DNA of 47,529 nt from Peptococcaceae bacterium (GTDB taxonomy: Bacteria > Bacillota > UBA994). The position numbers and the translations under genes were made by a program. Positions 25,768-33,941 of the stretch are shown piece after piece. The first letter of the stretch is position 1; each line of letters starts with the position of its first letter. The stretch is taken from NCBI GenBank assembly GCA_018334055.1, contig JAGXSS010000095.1, positions 1 to 47,529 of the forward strand, read 5' to 3'. Under the pieces are notes generated by a model that was given only the letters and a program-made list of their open reading frames with translations, was not told the DNA's origin and ran no database searches.

Positions 25768-27186
25768 TTAAGCCCCATAGACTTCGTCAATACGTTTTTC
25801 ATCATATCCGAAGAAATACGTCACCACGAAACCACCGGCATAGGCCCCTAACATGGCAACAAGGAACATCATTTGCGTCCCTGGTTGAACGATGAGCAAA
25901 CCAAACAACCCGGAAACACCAACTGTAATTGCGCCCAAATTGAGTGTAGTCGCTAGTATTCCGCCAACACCAGCGCCCAAACACGCCGTTATGAATGGTC
26001 TGCCTAATGGTAATGTGACCGCATACATCAATGGTTCACCTATCCCAAGGATACCAATAGGCAACGCGTCTCGAGTCATCTGCCTTAATCTGGCGTTTTT
26101 CGTGCGTACATACAATGCAAACCCAGCACCCACCTGCCCACCCCCAGCCATCATCAGAATTGGCAACAGGTAATTAACACCTTGTGTCGGGCCATCCGGA
26201 TTGTTCAACATGACATGGATGGGCGTAAGCGCGTGATGCAGCCCAACGGCTACCAGTGGCAGAAATCCTGCCGACAGCAAATAGCCGCCTACAAATCCCA
26301 TTTGATTATAGGCGAAATCAAGTGCGCCGAAAATTGCTGTAGTCACTACGGACCCAAAGGGCTGGATGAGCAATACCGCCACAAACCCACCAGCGATGAC
26401 CGTCGCGAGCGGCGTGAAGAATGTAGTGACCACGTCTGGCATTACCTTTTTGACAGACCGCTCGATGTAAGCAAAGAGCATACCTGCAAATAGCGCTGCC
26501 ATTAAGCCCCCGACTGCCGGATTGTATGCGACATTAGTGAAAGGCATTAAGATGGGTTGCCCGCTTATTCGCATCAACAAAGGCATGCCCGCATGCGTTA
26601 CCGATAATGCTCCCGCAATTGCTCCAAGGATGGGAGTCCCGCCAAATTCCTTCGCGGAGTTCATGCCAACGTAGATCGGCAAAAATGTAAATACGGCAAA
26701 GCCCAAGGTCCGTATAAGTTGATACCACCAAAACGCATTATACGCACCCCCGGTAGAAACATTTATTACATTGGTCAGGCCGTTAATTAGGCCTGCGGCA
26801 ATAATCCCAGGAAGGAGAGGAATAAAAATATTGGCGATTTTGTTCAATAAATGGTGTATCCAGTGCTGCTGCTTGGCCTTCAATGCTCCCTTGTACTCCT
26901 TAGCGACTTCTTCTACCTCAGCTTCTTCAAAGCCTAACTTGAGCCCCGTCAATCCGGCCAATTCTTCCCCTACCTTTGTAACTTTGCCTGGGCCGAAAAT
27001 GATTTGGACGGTTATACCTTCCACAACACCCAATACACCATCCACCTTTTTGATATCCTGATAGTTTGCCATGCCCTCATCTTTGAGGGTAATCCGCAAA
27101 CGCGTCATACACGCCGCATGGGCCTGTATATTCTCCTTGCCTCCACAAAGTTTAAGCAGTCTGGTAGCGATTTGCGAGTAATTCAT
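25768..27186 (-). CDS. murP: PTS transporter EIIBC, N-acetylmuramate type
   Basis: A 472-residue phosphotransferase permease. Residues 1-85 are an EIIB domain with phospho-Cys26 in AACMTRLR. From about 105 to 470 there is an EIIC domain of about ten spans, including GGTPILGAIAGAL, VGLHHALTPIH and ILGIGEPLMYAVTLPL. No EIIA domain is attached, so phosphate comes from a general EIIA (glucose type) encoded elsewhere, as is known for MurP. Substrate assignment rests on the mupG and murQ genes downstream. The start is behind AAAGGAGATC. MurNAc or MurNAc-GlcNAc would be imported and phosphorylated at C6. Confidence 0.88.
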   Translation of the reverse strand: MNYSQIATRLLKLCGGKENIQAHAACMTRLRITLKDEGMANYQDIKKVDGVLGVVEGITVQIIFGPGKVTKVGEELAGLTGLKLGFEEAEVEEVAKEYKGALKAKQQHWIHHLLNKIANIFIPLLPGIIAAGLINGLTNVINVSTGGAYNAFWWYQLIRTLGFAVFTFLPIYVGMNSAKEFGGTPILGAIAGALSVTHAGMPLLMRISGQPILMPFTNVAYNPAVGGLMAALFAGMLFAYIERSVKKVMPDVVTTFFTPLATVIAGGFVAVLLIQPFGSVVTTAIFGALDFAYNQMGFVGGYLLSAGFLPLVAVGLHHALTPIHVMLNNPDGPTQGVNYLLPILMMAGGGQVGAGFALYVRTKNARLRQMTRDALPIGILGIGEPLMYAVTLPLGRPFITACLGAGVGGILATTLNLGAITVGVSGLFGLLIVQPGTQMMFLVAMLGAYAGGFVVTYFFGYDEKRIDEVYGA

Positions 27187-27376
27187 ACTGATCTCCTTTC
27201 ATTTTCAGACTTTTCTAACCATTGACGCCCACTCTGTCAATCATCTGCCCAGCAACCGATTACCCCCCCCCTTTTTGCTCCCCAATGTCCGTATATTGAG
27301 CCGCTCCCGTGGGCGATTTTACGCGGCTGACTCAGCCCGCACTTTGTCCGTAATATTTGCCTTGCCCCCTGGCGCT

Positions 27377-27406
27377 TTGCTATACTGGTATAGACCACTA
27401 TACCAA
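27377..27406. promoter_or_regulatory. Face-to-face promoters for nagAB (plus) and the mur operon (minus)
   Basis: On the plus strand TTGCTA (27377-27382) and TATACC (27399-27404) are 16 bases apart. On the minus strand TTGGTA (27406-27401) and TATAGC (27384-27379) are also 16 bases apart. Both pairs span the same DNA, and the operator fills the spacer, so one bound repressor would block both. The hexamers are imperfect. Between this site and murP (27187-27376) there is only a C-run and weak inverted repeats. Confidence 0.45.
27384..27405. promoter_or_regulatory. DasR/NagR-type operator between murP and nagA
   Basis: The sequence ACTGGTATAGACCACT at 27384-27399 matches the dre operator (A/T-C/G-TGGTCTAGACCA-C/G-A/T) of the NagR/DasR regulators at nearly all positions. 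A second half site makes a longer perfect inverted repeat, TGGTATAG with CTATACCA four bases apart, at 27386-27405. It lies in the divergent region of two amino-sugar transcripts whose own regulator is of this subfamily. Confidence 0.7.
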
Positions 27407-27526
27407 TGTAGCAGTAATTCTCCTTTTTCCTGCACATTCCTGCTCGATAAAAAATATATTTCAGTTAATTTACGCCTTTGCCCTACAAAGCCGTACAATT
27501 CTTATCAGAGGGGAGGGGATATCATT

Positions 27527-28684
27527 ATGCCAGCTATCATCAATGCCCAAATCATCGTCGGCGACAAAATACTGCCCAACCACTGCTTGGTCTTTAATGA
27601 GCAAATTGTGGCCGTCGCCACCTGCAACGCCTTACCGACCCATCAGCTAGCGGGGGCGTTAGACGCTAGGGGCCACTATGTGTCCGCGGGCTTCATCGAC
27701 ATTCACCTACATGGCCTGGCCGGCCTGGATACCATGCATGAAAACCCCACGAGCTTGCTTACAATGAGTCGTCTTCTTCCGTCGGTGGGGGTCACCGCTT
27801 TCTTGCCAACCACGATGACTATGCCCATGAGCCGAATTGAGTCGGCCTTACACAACATCAGACGAGCGATGCATGAAGCTGCCGGGGCCGCGGTTCTAGG
27901 TGCCCACCTCGAGGGGCCGTTTATCAGCCCGCTCGCCGCAGGTGCCCACAACATCTCCTATATTAGCAACCTGCAATTCGCAAAAATCGCCCCCTTCCGG
28001 GAAGTCATCAAGATTGTGACTTTTGCCCCCGAAGCCCTGACCGCCACCGACTTTATCAAAGAGTGTCGCCGTAACAACATCGTTGCCTCCATTGGCCACA
28101 CCAAAGCCTCCTACGATGAGGCTCGGGTCGCGATCGAAGACGGGGCCAATCTATTTACACATCTCTTTAACGCCATGCCTCCCCTCCACCACAGGACCCC
28201 CGGTGCGGTGGGCGCGGCTCTTGACAGTGACGCCTACTGCGAGCTCATCGCCGACAACATCCATATTCACCCCGCCATGCAGCGACTGGTGGTTAAGGCC
28301 AAGGGTACGCCACGGATTATCCTCGTCAGTGACTCTACCATGGCCTGCCTGCCGGATGGCGTATACTCCTTAGGCGGGCAAGATGTACTGGTAGAGAACA
28401 ATGTCGCTAGGCTCCGGAGCGGTGCCTTAGCAGGGAGCACCCTGACCTTGAATCAAGCTATCAAGAACACTATGCTCAACACCGGATTTTCTTTGCCCGA
28501 GGTTGTCCTCCTCGCCACCGCTAATCCAGCCAGACTTCTCGGCATCGAAAACATCAAGGGGCACTTAGCCCCCGGGTTGGATGCTGATTTTACGATATTT
28601 GACGCCGACATGAACATTCAAGCGACCTATACAATGGGCCGGCAAGTTTATCGGAGGACAAGCCATGCGCATCTTTGTGGCTAA
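27527..28684 (+). CDS. nagA: N-acetylglucosamine-6-phosphate deacetylase NagA
   Basis: A 385-residue amidohydrolase that turns GlcNAc-6P into glucosamine-6P. The start at 27527 follows GAGGGGAGGGG. Motifs are FIDIHLHGLAG (here with His-Leu-His), AHLEGPFISPLAAGAHN with the metal Glu, SIGHTKASYDEA (His), THLFNAMPPLHHRTPG (His and substrate loop) and ILVSDSTMA with the catalytic Asp. It overlaps nagB by 20 bases. It supplies the step after MurQ, and its divergent arrangement with the mur genes suggests joint control. Confidence 0.96.
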   Translation: MPAIINAQIIVGDKILPNHCLVFNEQIVAVATCNALPTHQLAGALDARGHYVSAGFIDIHLHGLAGLDTMHENPTSLLTMSRLLPSVGVTAFLPTTMTMPMSRIESALHNIRRAMHEAAGAAVLGAHLEGPFISPLAAGAHNISYISNLQFAKIAPFREVIKIVTFAPEALTATDFIKECRRNNIVASIGHTKASYDEARVAIEDGANLFTHLFNAMPPLHHRTPGAVGAALDSDAYCELIADNIHIHPAMQRLVVKAKGTPRIILVSDSTMACLPDGVYSLGGQDVLVENNVARLRSGALAGSTLTLNQAIKNTMLNTGFSLPEVVLLATANPARLLGIENIKGHLAPGLDADFTIFDADMNIQATYTMGRQVYRRTSHAHLCG

Positions 28685-29399
28685 AGACTACCACGATTTG
28701 AGTCTGGAGGCGGCGAAAGTTGTTGCGGACGAGATCGTGCAAAAGCCCGGCATCGTGCTCGGCCTGGCTACGGGGGCGACCCCCTTGGCCATGTACCGGG
28801 AACTCATCCGTATGCACCGCGAGGAGGGGCTGGATTTTTCGCAAGTGATAACTTTTAACCTCGACGAATACATCGGTCTACCCCCCGCAAACATCAACAG
28901 CTATCGTTACTACATGTTCCATAACTTTTTCCGCCACATCAACATTAAATTGAAAAACACCCACCTGCCCAATGCCATGGCGGTGGATGTCGATGAAGCA
29001 TGTCAGGAATACGAACAACAAATAGCAGGCGTGGGCGGCATTGACCTGCAAGTGCTCGGCATTGGACAAAACGGCCACATCGGCTTTAATGAGCCGGGAG
29101 TGGATTTTGCGCTGGGCACGCATCGGGCGCAGCTAGACGAGGCTACCATAGCCGACAACGCCCGCTTCTTTGCCTCGCGCAGCGACGTGCCGCGTTATGC
29201 CATCAGCCTCGGGATAAAGAGCATTATGCAAGCCAAAAAAATACTGCTCCTTGCTAGCGGGAACAGTAAAGCCCGGGCCATTTATGAATTAGTGCACGGT
29301 GCGGTGTCAAACGCCACTCCCGCCACATTCCTCAAGCTCCATCACGATGTGCAGCTAATCTTAGATGAACCGGCGGCCATGCATATTAGTCGAGCGTGA
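28665..29399 (+). CDS. nagB: Glucosamine-6-phosphate deaminase NagB
   Basis: A 244-residue isomerase-deaminase that makes fructose-6-phosphate and ammonia. It carries LGLATGATPLAMYREL, the catalytic FNLDEYIGL, the GIGQNGHIGFNEPG phosphate loop and ISLGIKSIMQAKKILLLASG. At 244 residues it is the short Gram-positive form without the allosteric C-terminal extension. The ribosome binding site GGAGG lies inside the end of nagA. Its stop overlaps the convergent acetyltransferase gene by 14 bases, so no separate terminator is visible. Confidence 0.97.
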   Translation: MRIFVAKDYHDLSLEAAKVVADEIVQKPGIVLGLATGATPLAMYRELIRMHREEGLDFSQVITFNLDEYIGLPPANINSYRYYMFHNFFRHINIKLKNTHLPNAMAVDVDEACQEYEQQIAGVGGIDLQVLGIGQNGHIGFNEPGVDFALGTHRAQLDEATIADNARFFASRSDVPRYAISLGIKSIMQAKKILLLASGNSKARAIYELVHGAVSNATPATFLKLHHDVQLILDEPAAMHISRA

Positions 29400-30279
29400 G
29401 ACCTAGGTAGGGGTAGGCCGCCCCCTGTAGGCTTAGTAACCCCTCGTCAGTCAGGGCCTTAAGCATGCCTTGGGTTCTAACTTCCCCCTGCCCGGCCCAG
29501 AGCTCGCCAAAGGCTGGGAGACGCAAATAATAGCTTACGGCAGGCATTTGGCGAACTATTTCGCGAGCCAAGGGGCCAAGCAGCGCAGGCGTGGCTACGA
29601 CCTCGACCAACTCCACCTCACCATTTCCCCTGTTAATCCCCATGGCGTAAGCCGACCCCCCCGGCTCTGTTAGGCTGATAAATTTTCCGCCGTAGAGTTC
29701 ATACAAAGCGGCCGCGTAAGCCAGGTGCTGCTCGCCCCAGATAACACTGCCAGGGTAAGTAGCCAACAATTCCCTGCGCTCTGCCGCCAGCTCGACCATG
29801 GTGGGCGCGGCCATTGCCGTGTTGCTTTCTTTGGCGTAACTTTGCATTTCTTCACGGGTCAGGTTTACATAGCGCGTCTGAAAAAACGGCTGATACTGAT
29901 GCTTCGCATAGTAAAGATATAGGGCCGGGTTCATGGGTAAGAGGAGCGAATATTTCTCTCCCCGCCACTGGCCACAAGCCGCTGCGGCCGCCAGCAAGGC
30001 CCCCATATGGCCTACCCCACGGTGGACAGGCCAAGTTGCCGCCCCATAAATATACTGCGCAGGCTCTAACTGCTCGCCGACGACCAGCTCTACCGGCAAC
30101 ATATGGAGCATGGAAGACACTTTGCCGTCCACTAAGTAGACCAAAGAATTCTCGGGTTGAAAACGATAGTTAAAAAAATGCTGCGTGGCCTCTTCGCTGT
30201 CCTGAAAGGCCACCCGCCACAGCTCGGCCATTTCGTCCCTCATCACCCAGCGTCCCAGGCTAATCTCTCTAGTCACCAA
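29386..30279 (-). CDS. GNAT family acetyltransferase (Eis-like)
   Basis: A 297-residue protein with an N-terminal GNAT half: EMAELWRVAFQDSEEATQHFF, YIYGAATWPVHRGVGHMGAL (acetyl-CoA loop) and LLPMNPALYLYYAKHQYQPF. A C-terminal region resembles the sterol-carrier-like tail of Eis proteins. The start is GTG and overlaps the end of the DUF2156 gene, so the two are coupled. DUF2156 proteins are themselves related to GNAT-fold aminoacyl transferases. The substrate is unknown. Confidence 0.75.
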   Translation of the reverse strand: MVTREISLGRWVMRDEMAELWRVAFQDSEEATQHFFNYRFQPENSLVYLVDGKVSSMLHMLPVELVVGEQLEPAQYIYGAATWPVHRGVGHMGALLAAAAACGQWRGEKYSLLLPMNPALYLYYAKHQYQPFFQTRYVNLTREEMQSYAKESNTAMAAPTMVELAAERRELLATYPGSVIWGEQHLAYAAALYELYGGKFISLTEPGGSAYAMGINRGNGEVELVEVVATPALLGPLAREIVRQMPAVSYYLRLPAFGELWAGQGEVRTQGMLKALTDEGLLSLQGAAYPYLGLTLD

Positions 30280-31168
30280 AAGTCTCCCCTTTGAGCGAAG
30301 CTACGTATTTCTCCAAGATAAAGGCCGGGTTGTAAGACATCTTGGCCTTGCGCAGACCCTCAATGCCGAGGTCCTCTTCTCTATTGATATAGCGATACTT
30401 CCCGAGGTGCCGACTGGCAAACTCGTGATTGATGGCGGCGTAAAGGCCCCCAAATTCGCTCTGCGCTTTTTCAAAATGCACTAAGTAGACCTCGCTGTTT
30501 ATTTCTTCGCCCAATGTAAAGGCAACCACGGCTCCCTCAATCCTGATGAGCCCCCCGCTAAAACCTAGCTCAATGAACTGCGCGAGCGAGGTATCCAAAG
30601 CACAGCCTTCCCTCTTGAGGTCTTCGTCACCCTTGCCATGGTTCGCGCGCCGCCATTCATCCGCCATTACGGCTATCTCCGGCAGGTTGGCGGCAGTGAT
30701 GTCCTCGTACTCATAGCTGTAAGTACGGCGAAAACGATTGACATGGTTGCGCTTATCATGGAATTTGCGCCCGGCCAAGGTGGCGAGGTCAGCGGCATGA
30801 TAGATATAGTCAGAACCATCACGGTTGAGGCGGTACTTAAAAGTATCGGGCATCACGCGCTCCACCTCGGCCATCTGCTCGCGCGTTAGCCCCCACAACC
30901 TAAAGCGATGCCCCTTAGCGCGGGCATCAGCCATAAGTACCCCGAGAGCCCAAGGCAAATCGCCGCCAACCGGCACGCCATAAATGTTCGACTCACCGCC
31001 ATAGAGGGAAAACAATGTTCCCTCGTGCAGACAGGCGGAATGATGATAAACATCGGACCAAATATAAAGCGTGCCAAAAGCGGCGTCATTGCCCATCGAT
31101 CCATTCTTAACAAGCAGGGGCTGCACCCATGCTCTATCCTGAATTGTCAAGACCTTAAATTCCAACAT
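30269..31168 (-). CDS. DUF2156 (phosphatidylglycerol lysyltransferase-like) protein
   Basis: A 299-residue protein with the double GNAT-like fold of DUF2156: FGTLYIWSDVYHH near the N-terminus, KFHDKRNHVNRFRRTY in the centre, the acceptor-side GGLIRIEGAVVAFTLGE, and YINREEDLGIEGLRKAKMSYNP near the C-terminus. The ATG at 31168 begins MLEFKVLTIQD as is usual. The GGGGAGG site upstream is rather far away (13 bases). The open frame extends further up but is rich in residues unlike the family. Soluble members are of unknown function; membrane MprF proteins share the fold. Confidence 0.85.
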   Translation of the reverse strand: MLEFKVLTIQDRAWVQPLLVKNGSMGNDAAFGTLYIWSDVYHHSACLHEGTLFSLYGGESNIYGVPVGGDLPWALGVLMADARAKGHRFRLWGLTREQMAEVERVMPDTFKYRLNRDGSDYIYHAADLATLAGRKFHDKRNHVNRFRRTYSYEYEDITAANLPEIAVMADEWRRANHGKGDEDLKREGCALDTSLAQFIELGFSGGLIRIEGAVVAFTLGEEINSEVYLVHFEKAQSEFGGLYAAINHEFASRHLGKYRYINREEDLGIEGLRKAKMSYNPAFILEKYVASLKGETFGD

Positions 31169-31476
31169 GCAGAAAAATTGTCCTCCCCTGCAAACACTGG
31201 GGACGTGTCTTTTTGTTTGTACGCCCGCCCCATGCTTGCTCTTTCTAATGCTGCTCTCGCTAACGCCAAAAAAAGAGCGAACTAACTTCACTCCTGATGT
31301 CTTGCCGAAGCAATGCCATCCCACATTGGGTATTCCACGTCAGGCATTGGCATGTTCCACTATTAATACGATAGCACAAATTTCTCGCATAGTCGACTAA
31401 TCTGCTGCCTTGGGCAGGGGGACTCTCGGTGTACCGACCTATTTGTAGCCTATGTGCCGGCGCTACATGGGAACGG

Positions 31477-32139
31477 TTACACCGCCAGAAACTTAGCCAG
31501 CTGTTTTTCGCTAACATCCGGACTTAAATCCCTCGCCTTGGCAATTATCTCAGTCCGGGCTAGAAACGGGTCGAGTCCCGCAGCCTTGTCCATGACGGTC
31601 TCACCCACCCACTCTTCAACCTTCATCAGGCACACCGAAGGCCAGCCGTACGGCTCGCCCCGTGCATTGGTCTTCTGCGCTACGCCGGACATAGTCAAGA
31701 ACATCCCCATCTGGAGCTCGGTCAAGGCGCTGTCAAACTCAGTTTTGCCCATGTCGCGACCAAGTAATGGCTTAATGTCGTGGGCTGGAATCTCCTTCGG
31801 GCCTTTAAATAACTCATAAAGACATTTGGCTGCATGGCTAAGTTTACCCCTAGCGTACAGCTCCTCTACGCTAGTCAGGCCTCTCCTAGTAGCCAGAAAA
31901 TAGGGGAACCACTCCATAGTTATAAATGAAGGCTTTTTGTCAAAGAACTTACCGTAGGCCGCAAGCTTCTCCTCAGCGACTAGCCGTCTCCAAATCCACG
32001 GGTCGTTGACTTCGCCGGTGTGCCATGCTTCTTCCATCGTCAGGCTAGCAAGCGAAGGGAACCCTACTTTGTTATGTGACAAAGGCATGAACCCTACATT
32101 TTGTAGGTGTTTCTTAAAATCCTCATATGTATTTAACAC
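31477..32139 (-). CDS. AlkZ-related protein
   Basis: A 220-residue protein with FMPLSHNKVGFPSL near the N-terminus, EEAWHTGEVNDPWIWR and EWFPYFLATRRG, a pattern I associate with AlkZ-related proteins of clostridia, which are distantly linked to winged-helix DNA glycosylases. The assignment is from memory of the family. No enzyme site can be named. It stands alone, divergent from the sigma factor operon. The stretch 31325-31476 upstream of the next gene shows no gene. Confidence 0.6.
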   Translation of the reverse strand: MLNTYEDFKKHLQNVGFMPLSHNKVGFPSLASLTMEEAWHTGEVNDPWIWRRLVAEEKLAAYGKFFDKKPSFITMEWFPYFLATRRGLTSVEELYARGKLSHAAKCLYELFKGPKEIPAHDIKPLLGRDMGKTEFDSALTELQMGMFLTMSGVAQKTNARGEPYGWPSVCLMKVEEWVGETVMDKAAGLDPFLARTEIIAKARDLSPDVSEKQLAKFLAV

Positions 32140-32255
32140 AATCTCACCTCTATTTTTTCTTCTGGGAGCACAGGTGCAAGCACGTGCCGGGCTCAGTTCT
32201 TAGGGTAATTCTATCATATCGAAGCAGTCCTCCCTCCCCGCGAATATGGTCCGGC

Positions 32256-32281
32256 AAAACCATTTGTCGGTTTCAGCTGTC
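32256..32281 (+). promoter_or_regulatory. Candidate ECF-type promoter of the sigma/anti-sigma operon
   Basis: AAAACC at 32256-32261 and TGTC at 32278-32281 are 16 bases apart, about 45 bases upstream of the sigma factor start. An AAC-containing -35 and a GTC-containing -10 at this spacing are the general pattern of ECF promoters, so autoregulation is plausible. The match is short. Confidence 0.35.
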
Positions 32282-32327
32282 TAATATGCATGAAAGCTTT
32301 CCCCCCTACTTGAATGGAGGTCAAGAC

Positions 32328-32843
32328 GTGAATATAGAACAGAAGGTTCTGATGGCCAAGCGAGGTGACCAAGCGGCATTTACGGAACTGATTTTAGAAA
32401 AAAAGTCCTCCCTCTACCGAATTGCCTACAGCTACACCAGAAACCGCGAAGATGCTTTCGATGTGGTCAGCGATGCGGTGTACAAGGCCTATATTTCGCT
32501 CCACAAGCTCAATGAGCCTGCGCAATTTTATACTTGGCTAATCAGAATTTTAATAAACTGCGCGCTCAATCTTCGCAAGGCCAATGGGCGCTTGGTTCTG
32601 ACTGACAAACCCTTGTCGCAAGAGACGGATGCAAGAGAAGACCAAGACGCGCTGATTGACCTCTATCAAGCCATAGATGCCCTTGGCGAACCAGAGAAGA
32701 CCATCATCATTTTAAAGTATCTAGAGGACATGACTATTGAGCAGGTTGCCGCAGTGATGAATTCCCCGGTTGGGACGATCAAGACCCGCTTGAACCGAGC
32801 ATTGAAAGAACTACGACTTGAATTGAAGGAGGCCATAATATGA
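32328..32843 (+). CDS. ECF RNA polymerase sigma factor
   Basis: A 171-residue sigma-70 family factor of the extracytoplasmic type. Region 2 includes LYRIAYSYTRNREDAFDVVSDA and FYTWLIRILINCALNLRK. Region 4 includes LKYLEDMTIEQVAAVMN and SPVGTIKTRLNRALKEL, the DNA-binding helix. The GTG at 32328 behind TGGAGG was chosen; earlier in-frame codons add unrelated residues. The stop overlaps the next gene as ATGA, the common layout of sigma factor and anti-sigma factor. Confidence 0.95.
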   Translation: MNIEQKVLMAKRGDQAAFTELILEKKSSLYRIAYSYTRNREDAFDVVSDAVYKAYISLHKLNEPAQFYTWLIRILINCALNLRKANGRLVLTDKPLSQETDAREDQDALIDLYQAIDALGEPEKTIIILKYLEDMTIEQVAAVMNSPVGTIKTRLNRALKELRLELKEAII

Positions 32844-33754
32844 AGGAACATCAATCAACCGGTGCGCAGAACGCCTACAATGCCCTAAAGTGTCCGGCGG
32901 AGATGGACATGGTTGTTCGCCGAGCGGTGGACAGGGCCCACAAGGCCAAGAAGCAGTCGCTGCTATCCAAACGCACCTTGCTCCCGGTAGCCGCTGCCCT
33001 GCTCGCCTCCGTCTTAACGCTCAACGCCATGCCAGAATTTGGCCGCGCCATGGAACAGCTGCCGGGCATAGGCTGGGTGGTGCGCGCGGTACGCCTCGAG
33101 AACTATCTTCTGGGCGGGGCCATTACCGATGGCCAAGAAGTAGGCCCCATCACCATTAGCCGGAACACTATTGAGATCACCTTTACCCAGGGCCAGAGCG
33201 CCACCCAGACTGCCCCTTGGTTCAAAACCACTAAGCAAGACTATCCGCACGGCCTATTGCTCGAGCTTCAAGGTGTACGCTCACTGTTTGCCGGAGGAGT
33301 CATGCCAGAAATCACTAGTAGCCCTCTTATCCGGAACACCTACAGAATCATCACCTTAGATGACTCGGCCCAGCGCATTATGTTCACTTTCAACGGACCT
33401 GTAGAGGTGACCGTGACCGAGGTAGCTTCGCCGGCTGGGATTAGAATCAAAGTGGCACCGGGTCAGACCGCCGCTACCGCCCGCCGCTACGCTGTGCGCA
33501 CCAGCTCGCATGACGTTGGTGAGCAGATCGGTATTAAGGAAGGAGTCTTAAATGCTGCGCTCGGCTGGCCCGAGAGCGGTGTGCGTATGCTGCAGGACAA
33601 TCAGGGCAAGCACTTTGTCGAGGCCGGATTGTTCGCCACTAGGGAGTTAGCCGAAGCTTTTATTGCTAAGATCCGGTCCACCGGACAGGTAGACTTTGCA
33701 CTGCAAATTGAGCAGCGCGGACCAAGCGACATCCCCGTCTTTATCGCCCCATAA
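32840..33754 (+). CDS. Membrane anti-sigma factor with SPOR-like C-terminus
   Basis: A 304-residue protein coupled to the sigma gene. Residues 1-44 are cytoplasmic and should bind the sigma factor. One span at about 45-63 is followed by EFGRAMEQLPGIGWVVRAV, resembling DUF4179-type anti-sigma proteins. The outer part is beta-rich. Residues 258-293 (HFVEAGLFATRELAEAFIAK and following) have the look of a SPOR domain, which binds denuded peptidoglycan in known cases. This suggests a sensor of wall state. The SPOR match is by eye and weak in the first strand. Confidence 0.75.
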   Translation: MKEHQSTGAQNAYNALKCPAEMDMVVRRAVDRAHKAKKQSLLSKRTLLPVAAALLASVLTLNAMPEFGRAMEQLPGIGWVVRAVRLENYLLGGAITDGQEVGPITISRNTIEITFTQGQSATQTAPWFKTTKQDYPHGLLLELQGVRSLFAGGVMPEITSSPLIRNTYRIITLDDSAQRIMFTFNGPVEVTVTEVASPAGIRIKVAPGQTAATARRYAVRTSSHDVGEQIGIKEGVLNAALGWPESGVRMLQDNQGKHFVEAGLFATRELAEAFIAKIRSTGQVDFALQIEQRGPSDIPVFIAP

Positions 33755-33899
33755 CCAAGAATGACGGGGACTGTCCTGTGGCAACAACACCCCTAGGTTT
33801 TTCGCTTTGGTTTCGAGGAAGGCAGGGTTGCCTTGAATAGCTGGCAGACGGCTATTGCAATTGATTAGAGCTTATATAGCGGTCAATAAACTGAAAAAA

Positions 33900-33929
33900 G
33901 AGAGCCTAGGGCCGCAGCCCTAGGCTCTC
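33900..33929 (-). terminator. Intrinsic terminator of the second TRAP operon
   Basis: A perfect 13-bp stem, GAGAGCCTAGGGC with its complement, around a 4-base loop. On the minus strand it is followed by six T. It is just after the dctP stop at 33942 and could also slow plus-strand transcripts from the anti-sigma gene. From 33755 to 33899 no gene is present. Confidence 0.88.
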
Positions 33930-33941
33930 TCCTGCAATCGG

